Origin: Adenophora triphylla var. japonica
Taxonomy: Eukaryota > Streptophyta > Magnoliopsida > Asterales > Campanulaceae
DNA: 64,000 nt
Direction of reading: 5' to 3'
NCBI GenBank assembly: GCA_022495995.1
Contig: JAFEMH010004900.1
Coordinates: 1-64,000 of the forward strand
The notes below the pieces were generated by a model. That model was not told the origin of the DNA. It saw only the letters and a program-made list of their open reading frames with translations, and made no database searches. Position numbers and translations under genes: made by a program. Shown here one piece after another: positions 18,911-29,323 of the stretch (position 1 is its first letter; every line of letters begins with the position of its first letter).

Positions 18911-20382
18911 TTACATGTCTTCTTTATCTTCTCCGAAAAGAGAGTCAGTGGAGGTGGTCTCATCATCCCTTATTTTCCGTCTTTCTTGACTCTTATTGAT
19001 ACAATATGGACACATGTGGTCTGGTGGGGCCATGTCACACCATTGCCTTCTTGTGTGTTCTGATATTTTAAGTTTTCCATCCAGGAAGCTGGCTTCATTA
19101 GTAGCAATATTTTCCAATTCATGAGTGGTAATTACATTAGGGAAATTTGATATTACCACAACTTTATTGTTGCAGTAGTTGATCTTCTCTTCTTACCGTC
19201 CGAAAAAATCTCAAGATATTTTTTGTAGACATTTCTGAGTCTTGATGGTCTTAAGGCTGTTGCCAATTCTTCTACATCTTCCGTTATTTTCTTGGCCTGG
19301 GGTAATTCGAACCTTACGTCTTTCTTAGCTAATCCCACCTCAATCCAGTGGTAAGGAAGGAAATATTCCTCTTCGGCCCAATCCAGTAATGAACTAGTAA
19401 CTTTGACATATATGTCTCGATCTCCGGATCCTATGACTTTGGTCCGATAATTCTTGATTGCATGAAAAATAGGCTTTGGTAATAAGCTTAATTCAATCAA
19501 ATTGTTACTTGGATAAACCATAGATAATAGTCCACAATCGTAGACTTCTTTGACCATTTCGGGTCTAGCTTTTTCAAAGAAAGCATATAAAGAAATTCTC
19601 CTTTTATCAATTGTGAAAAAATATTGTTCTTTATTTTCATCAGAGGCTTCTGCCATATTGAAATAATGAAAAAACCTTTCTTTATTGATAGAACTAATTT
19701 CTTCATGAAGGACCAACTTGGACCTGTTAATCCTGTTTCTTATGGCCTCATGGACTTGGGACTTGGGTTCAGGGGCTTTTGGTGTATGAATTTGTGGTTT
19801 TATGCTAGGTGAAGGTTTTGACTGGATCATCTGACTAAAAGTTTTTTGGTCATTTAGGGCCAAGGTTTTCCTGTAGTTGAAAAAGGCTCTTTGGGCCTCT
19901 TCTGGGCTATTGAATGACTGATGATGGTTATTTCCTATTAAAGGAGCTATTTTTGCCCATTCGGTATAGATACCTTGGTTAGGGCCTGAATAAAGGACAT
20001 AATATTTGGAAATCTTTTTGGTTTGGGGAGAAAAAGAAAGTTCCCCGGTAGTCTTATTTTCCGAAGACTGGGACGGATTTTCCTTTGAAAGGAATATACC
20101 TTCAAGAGGTGTAATTATGCTCTTATTATGAGCTAAACTAATCTCTATAGGAGATTTTGAGACTGTTGTCTCTAAATTCTTGCTGTTGCAAGTGCCCTTA
20201 CTATGGGTAATACTATCCTCGTTGCATATAGAGGATGTTATACTTTTTGGAGTTAAGTCTCCTTCCTTCATTTTGTCATATATTCTTTCTAATTTTCTCA
20301 ATTGAGATTCTTTTTCAAGGATTTCTCCTTTTAGCTGAAGAATTTGATCTTCTATCTCCTCTTTTGTGCTTGATGTGCTCAT
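18911..20382 (-). pseudogene. Viral TAV, S4, frameshifted
   Basis: Full-length copy with the same viroplasmin domain, but an indel near 19185-19190 (cttctcttcttaccgtcc against cttcttcttactgtct in S3) breaks the frame after residue ~400. It is open as 19153-20382 and 18911-19159. Scattered substitutions against S3 are present. Confidence 0.88.
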
Positions 20383-20388
20383 GCCAGC

Positions 20389-22329
20389 TCAGCTGTTCTT
20401 GAAACCTGCAAATTCTCTTGTCATAATATCAGCGAGTACATTCTTTGTTCCTGAAATGTGTTCTATTTCAAAATCATAATAATTTAGCCATTGTTGCCAT
20501 CTTACCAGCCTGGCTTGTTTGTAATCTCCTTTGATGGTAGTTCTTATGAAATAAGATACATTTTTGTTGTCAGTTCTTACCAGAAACTTGTAAGGAAGCA
20601 AATATACTTTGAAAGCTTTAATAGTTTTTATTAAAGAAAGAATCTCCTTTTCATTGCTGTGATATCTTGTTTCAGCAGGACTAAATGTTCCGGATGAATA
20701 TCTACATACAAATTCCTGATTATCAGGTGTAAGAGCTTTTAATACCCCTCCCCAATATAGGTCAGATGCATCACATTCTATAATGGGTTTGTCTCTAGGA
20801 CTGGGGTTATAAAGGTCAGGAAGAGTTTTCACTTGACCTTTAATTTTCCTTACTGTTTCTGTATCTTGATCAGTCCATGACCATTTTATTTCCTTTTTGA
20901 GTTTTATTTGTAAAGGATGCCTAAGACTAGCAATTTTCGGATAATATCCAGAAATATAATTAAGCAGTCCGAGAAACCTTTCTACAGTTTTTCTGTCTTG
21001 TAATTGGTCAGGAAAATCACTAAGGTGGACTCCTATATGTTTTTGTAAGACAAGTTTTCCACGGTCAATGGTCAGACCTAGGAAATTTATTTGTGTTTTA
21101 CATAGTTGAGCCTTCTTCTTACTTAGTACTATTCCATAGTCTAAGCACCTTTGTAAAACATTATTGACATGTTTCTCATGTTGTTTTTCTGTTTCAGAGA
21201 ATACAATGATATCATCTACGTATACTGCACAGTATTCAGAAAAATCATTTGAAAGACTTTCATCCATGTGTCTCTGGAATATAGAGGGTGCTTGTTTTAA
21301 GCCAAAGGGCATAACTATCCATTCAAAATGTCCTTGAGGACATGTGAAGGCTGTAAGCTCAATAGAACTTTCGGTTAATCTTACCTGCCAGAATCCTGAC
21401 TTACAGTCGAAGCTGCTGTAGTAATTTTTTCCTCCAATTCTTTGTAATAGTTGTTCCTTGTTAGGCATTATTCTCATTTCCTCGCAATGCTTTTCCATAA
21501 AGTTTGTTATTAGTAGCTTTGCATAAGCTAAGCTTCCTCTTAACATGTCTCCTGATTGTAAATATTCAGGTAGAACAGCTTTTCCTGCAAAAGGGATTTT
21601 CCTTATGAAGTCTTCTACGTATTTTGACCATTCTCCCATTGGTATTTCTAATAGGTGTTTTTCGTAGTCACAGTAGAAACTTTCTAATTTGCATAAATCA
21701 CATATTTGTAGACTAACTAGTCTTTTTCTAGCTTCTTCGGCTTTCTTAATTTTTTCTTCAAGTCCTTGAGTTAAATAGTTTTTCCCTACAAAGACTGTAT
21801 ATATTGAGTTGGTAAGGTGGGTTAGGAATTCTTCTCCTGTTCCATTAATAAAAAGTGAAACATTAAATTTTTCTAATAATAACCTAACGTTTCCGGAAGT
21901 TTTGCACTTTGCTAAGGTGAAAATTAGATCAAAATCATTAATTAGATTTTCATCTGTCTTAATGATTAGTCTCATTTCATTATCCCATTCTTCAATTAAT
22001 TGTTCTCTATTTGTGACACAGTCTAGATTTAGATTGATGTTACTTTGACTAGTTCTCCTAGTTGGTTGATACTCCTCAGGGATATTATATTGAGTGAATT
22101 TTTGTGAGCTTCCTCCATGATATCCTTTATGGTCTCCTGCCCTGAATGGGTTTTGATGACTCTTTCTATATCTATGTTGTTCTTGATTGGAGCTTCCTTC
22201 CATTTCTTCTTCTTTTAAGTTTACTCTATAATTTTCAGTTGGTTTAGCCACAATAACATTTAGTTTTTCTTCTCCTAGGTTTTCTATTTCTATGTCTGTA
22301 AGACTTAACATTTGGACAATATAATCCAT
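20389..22329 (-). pseudogene. Viral CP-POL in-frame fusion by internal deletion, S4
   Basis: A 646-codon open frame. Residues 1 to about 289 are CP (from an internal methionine, MDYIVQM). At 21477/21478 it joins POL at MPNKEQLLQRIGG and continues through RT (YVDD) and RNase H to the normal POL stop. The deletion removed the CP basic region, zinc knuckle and acidic tail, the protease and the first part of RT. The authentic CP start is separated by an indel near 22335-22345. Readthrough in frame looks accidental; a working enzyme is not implied. Confidence 0.85.
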
Positions 22330-22362
22330 ATGTTCGTAGCTCGCGTATTTTCGAAGTACTCT

Positions 22363-22686
22363 TCAAATTTCTTCTTTATCATTTTTCTTTGAGTAAAAGG
22401 ATTTTTCTTCTATTTCAAGATTTTCGGGGTGCCATCCTAATTTAAGAATTTCTCTATTAGGTTCTCTTTTTGTTTCTTCTATTTTTCGTTTTCCTCTCTC
22501 TTGAGCTAAATCAATTCTCTCAATTAATTGAGAAATTTGTCTTTTTAATTCAGCTATGATAGAGGCTGAGGCTTTTTCAATATATTGTTCAAGGTGAACT
22601 CTCTGGTTTCCTTCTAACTGATTAAATCGATCTTCCATTTTTATTATTTCTTCATAAACTCGATCTATCTTTCCCGGTTGTTCCAT
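22363..22686 (-). pseudogene. Viral virion-associated protein, S4, shifted end
   Basis: Same protein as 9770-10078, but one A is missing in the run before the ATGA overlap. The VAP frame therefore reads through into KKNDKEEI and the 4-nt overlap with CP is lost. Confidence 0.75.
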
Positions 22687-22692
22687 TAGGCC

Positions 22693-23109
22693 TTAGACCT
22701 TTCCATCTATTCTTATAATGGTATCAGATATATTATTTAATATTTCAATCTTTCTTTCAAGATTCATTATCCTTCGTTCTAAAGATTCTATTTTTTCCTT
22801 TATTAAAGGTAATTCTGTCCTTTCTTTTTCAGTTAGCAAATATATTTGTAATTGTTTTTCTTGAATCCCTTCTTCAAGGTTTTCTTTATAAAAAGAGGTA
22901 TTCATCCCTAAGGCTTTGCAAATGAGGTTACACATAATGTGTATATTTCCTACTACTGCATTTATATTATTTAACTGTTTAGTGCATCCCTCAATGCCTT
23001 TTCCTCCTGAAAAGAGGTAATTTGGGTCTCCTCTAGATACGTTTTGTATTTCTAATCCTATGTATCTTTTCTTATGATAAATATGAGGATGTTCACTATG
23101 ATTAGACAT
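22693..23109 (-). CDS. Viral ATF-like protein, S4
   Basis: An uninterrupted 138-residue copy, same as S1. Its start overlaps the MP stop by 8 nt and its stop is 6 bp ahead of VAP, showing the compact polycistronic layout. Confidence 0.75.
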   Translation of the reverse strand: MSNHSEHPHIYHKKRYIGLEIQNVSRGDPNYLFSGGKGIEGCTKQLNNINAVVGNIHIMCNLICKALGMNTSFYKENLEEGIQEKQLQIYLLTEKERTELPLIKEKIESLERRIMNLERKIEILNNISDTIIRIDGKV

Positions 23110-24220
23110 CTAGTTGGTTTGCAGCCATGTTTATTCTTCTTGATATAGTATATAAGTCATCTGTGGGGGGCAAACCATATTTTCTACTAAGAACTCTGGA
23201 GAAAGATCTCTTACTTGGTTCTTCTTCTTGTTCTTCTTGGACTATTAGTCTAGGAGCTTGTCCTAACAGTCTCCTGCTATTGTTGTTTAAATCCATAGTC
23301 CAGGTATCTAGTAAGGGGGTCAATTCCCTAGTAGGTATAGTTGATATTTTCCCTATGTCTTTGAAAAGATCATCTATATCTATTCTTTTATTTGTCTTGA
23401 ATTCCATACTATGATGGGAGTTTGACAAAGTGTATCCTATTTTATAAGTTATTGTATAAGGATGGTTTCCTTGTCTCATTAAGTTATGTCTTTCAAATTT
23501 ATGTGCTAGACATAATATTTGATTTATTTCTTTGTCTTTCAAAGATACTCCTATATTTGGATTACAAGTAAACATAATTTTCCCGTAAGCTAAGTTACCT
23601 TGTATTCCTCCAAATATGGCTTCATTAGGATTTTTTATTCTTCTATCAAGAAGAGCTACTTTTAAAGGGGAATCTATTCCTGTATTAAATGTGGATTTTA
23701 TCATAATTTTTATTGTTCCTATATGGATAAATCCTATGGAATTTCTTTCTTCCCTACTTTTGAGAGTTTGAATCTTCTTATCTATTTCTTATTTATTAAA
23801 GAAAGGAATTTCTATTAATCCATTAGTATCTTTTATATCTAAGGGATACTCCCTAGTACTTATACATGTTATACATATATTTTTCCTGGGTTTCAAGATT
23901 TTAGTGATTAAGTTCCTTTTCTTAAAAACTTCAGAGGGTAAGAGGTCAAGCTCTGTTTTTTCTATTTGGTGTAGAAGTGACTCATCTAAGGTGAGTTCTT
24001 GGCCATAGTATCCTTCTTCATCAAATACTTGTTCATTATCTTCTCTATCGGGAGAGTTATCTATTTCAATTTCTAAATTAGCCATGGGTCTTATACCGGT
24101 GAGGGTACAGGCTCTGATACCATATTTTCGAACATATTTTCGAACATCTCTTTTCTTACGACTTGCAAGGTATTTTTGTCTACGCTTTTCGCTACGAAGT
24201 TTGTTTTTGTTATTTTTCAT
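23102..24220 (-). pseudogene. Viral movement protein, S4, nonsense codon
   Basis: Full-length 30K movement protein copy with leader, primer site and intact C-terminus, but a CAA-to-TAA change at 23789-23791 (after PFFNK) ends the frame about 90 codons into the protein counted from MANLEIEID. The rest is open again from 23704. Confidence 0.9.
24110..24122 (-). promoter_or_regulatory. Viral tRNA-Met primer-binding site, S4
   Basis: Reverse-strand TGGTATCAGAGCC, between VIIb and the MP ATG, as in S1 and S2. Here the whole order promoter, VIIa, VIIb, primer site, MP is preserved on one strand. Confidence 0.87.
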
Positions 24221-24231
24221 AAAATATTGGA

Positions 24232-24474
24232 CTATATTTGAGAATATCTCTCATAAAATCGTTGAGTTTGTCTTAGATAATTTCTAGCTTCCCTTTTTTG
24301 ATGAATATAAACACAATCGCATGCTATGTACTCTTCAAAGTCTGTGATGATTTTCCGGGTCATATGTTCACTAAACCCATATTTCTCAGTGAGATAAATA
24401 TTAGCTTTCATATATCTTCTCATGTAATTTAAATATTCTATATTATTGGGATGAAAATCTTTCCAACGACACAT
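24232..24474 (-). CDS. Viral small ORF VIIb, S4 copy
   Basis: Open copy starting MCRWKDF, with the frame open 14 more codons upstream. Same protein as at 11544-11786. It ends 12 bp before the MP leader ATG. Confidence 0.62.
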   Translation of the reverse strand: MCRWKDFHPNNIEYLNYMRRYMKANIYLTEKYGFSEHMTRKIITDFEEYIACDCVYIHQKREARNYLRQTQRFYERYSQI

Positions 24475-24553
24475 TTTATTGATAGTATATATTACAAACA
24501 ATAAGTTGAAATACAAAGCATGATACTGATTAAAAAAAATACAGATAAATATC

Positions 24554-24811
24554 TTACTGTCTTGGATTACGGGTGTGTTTCTTATAGAAACGTTTCGCTT
24601 GTCTGAGATAGCCTCTAGCTATTTTTTTCTGTCTATAGAACACTCCCTCATGAGAGATATATTCTTCAAGATCACGAATGATACATGTAGTAATAGATGC
24701 TTGTATTCTATGTTCCAAAACAAGTTTCTTTATAGAATGAAATTCTTTGATCATATAATTGAGATAATCTATGTTATCATAAAAATTTTCGGTCCAACCA
24801 TAAGTTCTCAT
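24554..24811 (-). CDS. Viral small ORF VIIa, S4 copy
   Basis: Open 85-residue copy, differing from S3 by a few residues (LEHRIQ for LENRIQ, LEEY for LEKY). First ORF after the promoter and paralogous to VIIb. Function unknown. Confidence 0.65.
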   Translation of the reverse strand: MRTYGWTENFYDNIDYLNYMIKEFHSIKKLVLEHRIQASITTCIIRDLEEYISHEGVFYRQKKIARGYLRQAKRFYKKHTRNPRQ

Positions 24812-25198
24812 TTTAAATAGAGTATTACCTTGATAGGTTAAGATAAGTGTAAGACTTTGAGTGCCTCCTTGCCACAGTTTGCTAACTGCCCGCGGATTGC
24901 TCTCCTCACTCTTTTATGTCTAGCTATTTCACTTAGACTGAATAAAGATATTCGAGAGAAACCATTCTCAATTTTATTTCTGCTCCCCTTCAAACATTTA
25001 CAATGCCTCCTTATATAGATGGAGGATGGCTACGGATTTCAAACACGGATTTAAAACTAAAATTAAAAGGCATAAGATGCCCGACAGGATAAAAGGTGGA
25101 CACGCAGATCCATAAAGGAAAAGATGAAAAAGATGGGCACGTTGTCCCCTTTACATAATTGATCTTAAAGATTCTTCAGCCGACGCTATAGGAGAAAA
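24812..25198 (-). promoter_or_regulatory. Viral intergenic region with 35S-like promoter, S4
   Basis: Essentially the same 387-bp region as 13952-14338, with TATA at 25011-25017 and AATAAA at 24973-24978. It precedes a complete VIIa-VIIb-MP-ATF-VAP run on the reverse strand. Confidence 0.75.
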
Positions 25199-25636
25199 TT
25201 ACATGTCTTCTTTATCTTCTCCGAAAAGAGAGTCAGTGGAGGTGGTCTCATCATCCCTTATTTTCCGTCTTTCTTGTTTCTTGACTCTTATTGATACAAT
25301 ATGGACACATGTGGTCTGGTGGGGCCATGTCACACCATTGCCTTCTTGTGTGTTCTGATATTTTAAGTTTTCCATCCAGGAAGCTGGCTTCATTAGTAGC
25401 AATATTTTCCAATTCATGAGTGGTAATTACATTAGGGAAATTTGATATTACCACAACTTTATTGTTGCAGTAGTTGATCTTCTTCTTACTGTCTGAAAAA
25501 ATCTCAGTATATTTTTTGTAGACATTTCTGAGTCTTGATGGTCTTAAGGCTGTTGCCAATTCTTCTACATCTTCCGTTATTTTCTTGGCCTGGGGTAATT
25601 CGAACCTTACGTCTTTCTTAGCTATTCCCACCTCAA
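25199..25636 (-). pseudogene. Viral TAV, 3' part only, S4
   Basis: The C-terminal ~140 residues of TAV, including the Cys/His cluster, end at junction J4. A small insertion in the tail (ctttcttgtttcttgac) splits the last ~20 codons into another frame. Confidence 0.82.
25632..25636. other. Viral junction J4 (TAV to MP, inversion)
   Basis: Reverse-strand TAV meets + strand MP at ctcaa, five bases present in both parents. Orientation flips from - to +. Confidence 0.85.
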
Positions 25637-26294
25637 AAGTAGGGAAGAAAGAAATTCCATAGGATTTATCCATATAGGAACAATAAAAATTATGATAAAA
25701 TCCACATTTAATACAGGAATAGATTCCCCTTTAAAAGTAGCCCTTCTTGATAGAAGAATAAAAAATCCTAATGAAGCCATATTTGGAGGAATACAAGGTA
25801 ACTTAGCTTACGGAAAAATTATGTTTACTTGTAATCCAAATATAGGAGTATCTTTGAAAGACAAAGAAATAAATCAAATATTATGTCTAGCACATAAATT
25901 TGAAAGACATAACTTAATGAGACAAGGAAACCATCCTTATACAATAACTTATAAAATAGGATACACTTTGTCAAACTCCCATCATAGTATGGAATTCAAG
26001 ACAAATAAAAGAATAGATATAGATGATCTTTTCAAAGACATAGGGAAAATATCAACTATACCTACTAGGGAATTGACCCCCTTACTAGATACCTGGACTA
26101 TGGATTTAAACAACAATAGCAGGAGACTGTTAGGACAAGCTCCTAGACTAATAGTCCAAGAAGAACAAGAAGAAGAACCAAGTAAGAGATCTTTCTCCAG
26201 AGTTCTTAGTAGAAAATATGGTTTGCCCCCCACAGATGACTTATATACTATATCAAGAAGAATAAACATGGCTGCAAACCAACTAGATGTCTAA
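25632..26294 (+). pseudogene. Viral movement protein, 3' part only, S5
   Basis: Starts within the MP at KSREERNSIGF and continues to the natural end NQLDV, keeping most of the 30K core but lacking the N-terminal third and the leader. The stop overlaps the ATF start as usual. Confidence 0.88.
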
Positions 26295-26703
26295 TCATAG
26301 TGAACATCCTCATATTTATCATAAGAAAAGATACATAGGATTAGAAATACAAAACGTATCTAGAGGAGACCCAAATTACCTCTTTTCAGGAGGAAAAGGC
26401 ATTGAGGGATGCACTAAACAGTTAAATAATATAAATGCAGTAGTAGGAAATACACACATTATGTGTAACCTCATTTGCAAAGCCTTAGGGATGAATACCT
26501 CTTTTTATAAAGAAAACCTTGAAGAAGGGATTCAAGAAAAACAATTACAAATATATTTGCTAACTGAAAAAGAAAGGACAGAATTACCTTTAATAAAGGA
26601 AAAAATAGAATCTTTAGAACGAAGGATAATGAATCTTGAAAGAAAGATTGAAATATTAAATAATATATCTGATACCATTATAAGAATAGATGGAAAGGTC
26701 TAA
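26287..26703 (+). CDS. Viral ATF-like protein, S5
   Basis: An uninterrupted 138-residue copy with one visible substitution (NTHIM for NIHIM). Same layout as S1: 8-nt overlap with MP, 6-bp gap to VAP. Confidence 0.75.
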   Translation: MSNHSEHPHIYHKKRYIGLEIQNVSRGDPNYLFSGGKGIEGCTKQLNNINAVVGNTHIMCNLICKALGMNTSFYKENLEEGIQEKQLQIYLLTEKERTELPLIKEKIESLERRIMNLERKIEILNNISDTIIRIDGKV

Positions 26704-26709
26704 GGCCTA

Positions 26710-27018
26710 ATGGCACAACCGGGAAAGATAGACCGAGTTTATGAAGAAATAATAAAAATGGAAGATCGATTTAATCAGTTAGAAGGAAACCAGAGAGTTC
26801 ACCTTGAACAATATATTGAAAAAGCCTCAGCCTCTATCATAGCTGAATTAAAAAGACAAATTTCTCAATTAATTGAGAGAATTGATTTAGCTCAAGAGAG
26901 AGGAAAACGAAAAATAGAAGAAACAAAAAGAGAACCTAATAGAGAAATTCTTAAATTAGGATGGCACCCCGAAAATCTTGAAATAGAAGAAAAATCCTTT
27001 TACTCAAAGAAAAAATGA
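26710..27018 (+). CDS. Viral virion-associated protein, S5
   Basis: An uninterrupted 102-residue coiled-coil protein, with one difference from S1 (KRQISQ for KRKISQ). The ATGA overlap with CP is retained. Confidence 0.75.
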   Translation: MAQPGKIDRVYEEIIKMEDRFNQLEGNQRVHLEQYIEKASASIIAELKRQISQLIERIDLAQERGKRKIEETKREPNREILKLGWHPENLEIEEKSFYSKKK

Positions 27019-28442
27019 TAAAGAAGAAATTTGAAGAGTACTTCGAAAATACGCAGAGCTCTGAACATATGGATTATATTGTCCAAATGTTAAGTCTTAC
27101 AGACATAGAAATAGAAAACCTAGGAGAAGAAAAACTAAATGTTATTGTGGCTAAACCAACTGAAAAATATAGAGTAAACTTAAAAGAAGAAGAAATGGAA
27201 GGAAGCTCCAATCAAGAACAACATAGATATAGAAAGAGTCATCAAAACCCATTCAGGGCAGGAGACCATAAAGGATATCATGGAGGAAGCTCACAAAAAT
27301 TCACTCAATATAATATCCCTGAGGAGTATCAACCAACTAGGAGAACTAGTCAAAGTAACATCAATCTAAATCTAGACTGTGTCACAAATAGAGAACAATT
27401 AATTGAAGAATGGGATAATGAAATGAGACTAATCATTAAGACAGATGAAAATCTAATTAATGATTTTGATCTAATTTTCACCTTAGCAAAGTGCAAAACT
27501 TCCGAAAACGTTAGGTTATTATTAGAACAATTAAATGTTTCACTTTTTATTAATGGAACAGGAGAAGAATTCCTAACCCACCTTACCAACTCAATATATA
27601 CAGTCTTTGTAGGGAAAAACTATTTAACTCAAGGACTTGAAGAAAAAATTAAGAAAGCCGAAGAAGCTAGAAAAAGACTAGTTAGTCTACAAATATGTGA
27701 TTTATGCAAATTAGAAAGTTTCTACTGTGACTACGAAAAACACCTATTAGAAATACCAATGGGAGAATGGTCAAAATACGTAGAAGACTTCATAAGGAAA
27801 ATCCCTTTTGCAGGAAAAGCTGTTCTACCTGAATATTTACAATCAGGAGACGTGTTAAGAGGAAGCTTAGCTTATGCAAAGCTACTGATAACAAACTTTA
27901 TGGAAAAGCATTGCGAGGAAATGAGAATAAAGAAAGCTATGAAAAGCACATTTAATAAATGTTGTTCAAACTTTCCCCACCCTAGTAGCATGTATGGATG
28001 TGGGAACCAGAACAATAACAAATATATGTATAAATACAAAAAGATAAAAAGGAAGTATAAACTTAAAAAACCAAGAAGATGGAATAACTCTTATAAATAC
28101 AAAAGACCCTATAAAAGATTTTTTAGGAAAAATCCTAGATACCAGAAGAAGGATCTTGAGGAAAAACCTCAAGCAAAGGATGACCCTAAGGTCGAAGACA
28201 AAAGGAAGTTTTGTCCACAAGGAAAAACTACATGCCGTTGCTGGATTTGCAATGAAATAGGCCATTATGCCCGAGACTGTAAAAATAATACTAATTATAT
28301 TAAAATAATAGAAGAATTACAAAGGTTTGAATTAGAACCAATATTTAGTGATGAAGAAATCTCCGAAGGAGAAGAATTCTGGGAACTTACATCAGAAGAA
28401 GAAGAAGAAGAAGATGAATCTGATACAGAGAATTCAGAATAA
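27015..28442 (+). CDS. Viral coat protein, S5
   Basis: An uninterrupted 475-residue CP with zinc knuckle CWICNEIGHYARDC and an acidic tail one glutamate longer than S1. The GAA-repeat tail varies in length among copies, a sign of replication slippage. Confidence 0.9.
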   Translation: MIKKKFEEYFENTQSSEHMDYIVQMLSLTDIEIENLGEEKLNVIVAKPTEKYRVNLKEEEMEGSSNQEQHRYRKSHQNPFRAGDHKGYHGGSSQKFTQYNIPEEYQPTRRTSQSNINLNLDCVTNREQLIEEWDNEMRLIIKTDENLINDFDLIFTLAKCKTSENVRLLLEQLNVSLFINGTGEEFLTHLTNSIYTVFVGKNYLTQGLEEKIKKAEEARKRLVSLQICDLCKLESFYCDYEKHLLEIPMGEWSKYVEDFIRKIPFAGKAVLPEYLQSGDVLRGSLAYAKLLITNFMEKHCEEMRIKKAMKSTFNKCCSNFPHPSSMYGCGNQNNNKYMYKYKKIKRKYKLKKPRRWNNSYKYKRPYKRFFRKNPRYQKKDLEEKPQAKDDPKVEDKRKFCPQGKTTCRCWICNEIGHYARDCKNNTNYIKIIEELQRFELEPIFSDEEISEGEEFWELTSEEEEEEDESDTENSE

Positions 28443-28600
28443 TTTACTTAGTCAAACTATCCCTTGGGAAGAAGAAACAGATAATACAATTTGGGAAACA
28501 GAAAATAATTGTATTTTGGACAATACAAATGAAAATATTATGTCCTTAAGTAAGACTAATCCCAATAGCATTTACATAAAAGGATACTTTTATTTTAAAG
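28348..28600 (+). pseudogene. Viral POL, N-terminal end only, S5
   Basis: POL begins at MMKKSPKEKNSG inside the CP 3' end (95 nt overlap) and runs about 84 codons to junction J5, stopping before the protease DTG motif. Confirms the CP/POL overlap seen in S3. Confidence 0.85.
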
Positions 28601-28601
28601 G
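28600..28601. other. Viral junction J5 (POL N-terminus to inverted POL)
   Basis: The + strand POL (tattttaaag) meets reverse-strand RNase H sequence (gttcttactagaaac). At most one base is shared. Orientation flips from + to -. Confidence 0.78.
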
Positions 28602-29323
28602 TTCTTACTAGAAACTTGTAAGGAAGCAAATATACTTTGAAAGCTTTAATAGTTTTTATTAAAGAAAGAATCTCCTTTTCATTGCTGTGATATCTTGTTT
28701 CAGCAGGACTAAATGTTCCGGATGAATATCTACATACTAATTCCTGATTATCAGGTGTAAGAGCTTTTAATACCCCTCCCCAATATAGGTCAGATGCATC
28801 GCATTCTATAATGGGTTTGTCTCTAGGACTGGGATTATAAAGGTCAGGAAGAGTTTTCACTTGACCTTTAATTTTCCTTACTGTTTCTGTATCTTGATCA
28901 GTCCATGTCCATTTTATTTCCTTTTTGAGTTTTATTTGTAAAGGATGCCTAAGACTAGCAATTTTCGGATAATATCCAGAAATATAATTAAGCAGTCCGA
29001 GAAACCTTTCTACAGTTTTTCTGTCTTGTAATTGGTCAGGAAAATCACTAAGGTGGACTCCTATATGTTTTTGTAAGACATGTTTTCCACGGTCAATGGT
29101 CAGACCTAGGAAATTTATTTGTGTTTTACATAGTTGAGCCTTCTTCTTACTTAGTACTATTCCATAGTCTAAGCACCTTTGTAAAACATTATTGACATGT
29201 TTCTCATGTTGTTTTTCTGTTTCAGAGAATACAATGATATCATCTACGTATACTGCACATTATTCAGAAAAATCATTTGAAAGACTTTCATCCATGTGTC
29301 TCCGGAATATAGAGGATGCTTGT
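28601..29323 (-). pseudogene. Viral POL RT-RNase H fragment, S6
   Basis: Reverse-strand fragment from RT to RNase H (ECDASDLYWGG). A TAC-to-TAA change at 29260-29262 lies a few codons before the YVDD motif; downstream the frame is open to the junction. The right edge (tgcttgttta) is the end of viral sequence and touches the 280-bp host repeat. Confidence 0.85.

Larger units (their letters stand above)
7971..29323. mobile_element. Endogenous caulimovirid (pararetrovirus) array, 21.35 kb
   Basis: Six viral segments: S1 (+) 7971-11520, S2 (+) 11524-13259, S3 (-) 13260-18682, S4 (-) 18683-25631, S5 (+) 25637-28600 and S6 (-) 28601-29323. Between them they hold copies of MP, ATF, VAP, CP, protease-RT-RNase H and TAV in Caulimovirus-like order, plus the intergenic promoter. 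The estimated unit is about 7.8 kb. There is no integrase, as expected for the family, so integration was by host repair. Copies are closely similar to each other, which suggests one viral lineage. Expression in the plant, if any, cannot be judged from sequence. Confidence 0.93.

Noticed and set aside
7971..29323. Array could be a viral transgene or episomal contamination
   Set aside because: Gene copies are mutated, inverted and joined, and both sides run into host MITE repeats, so it is an old integrated array.
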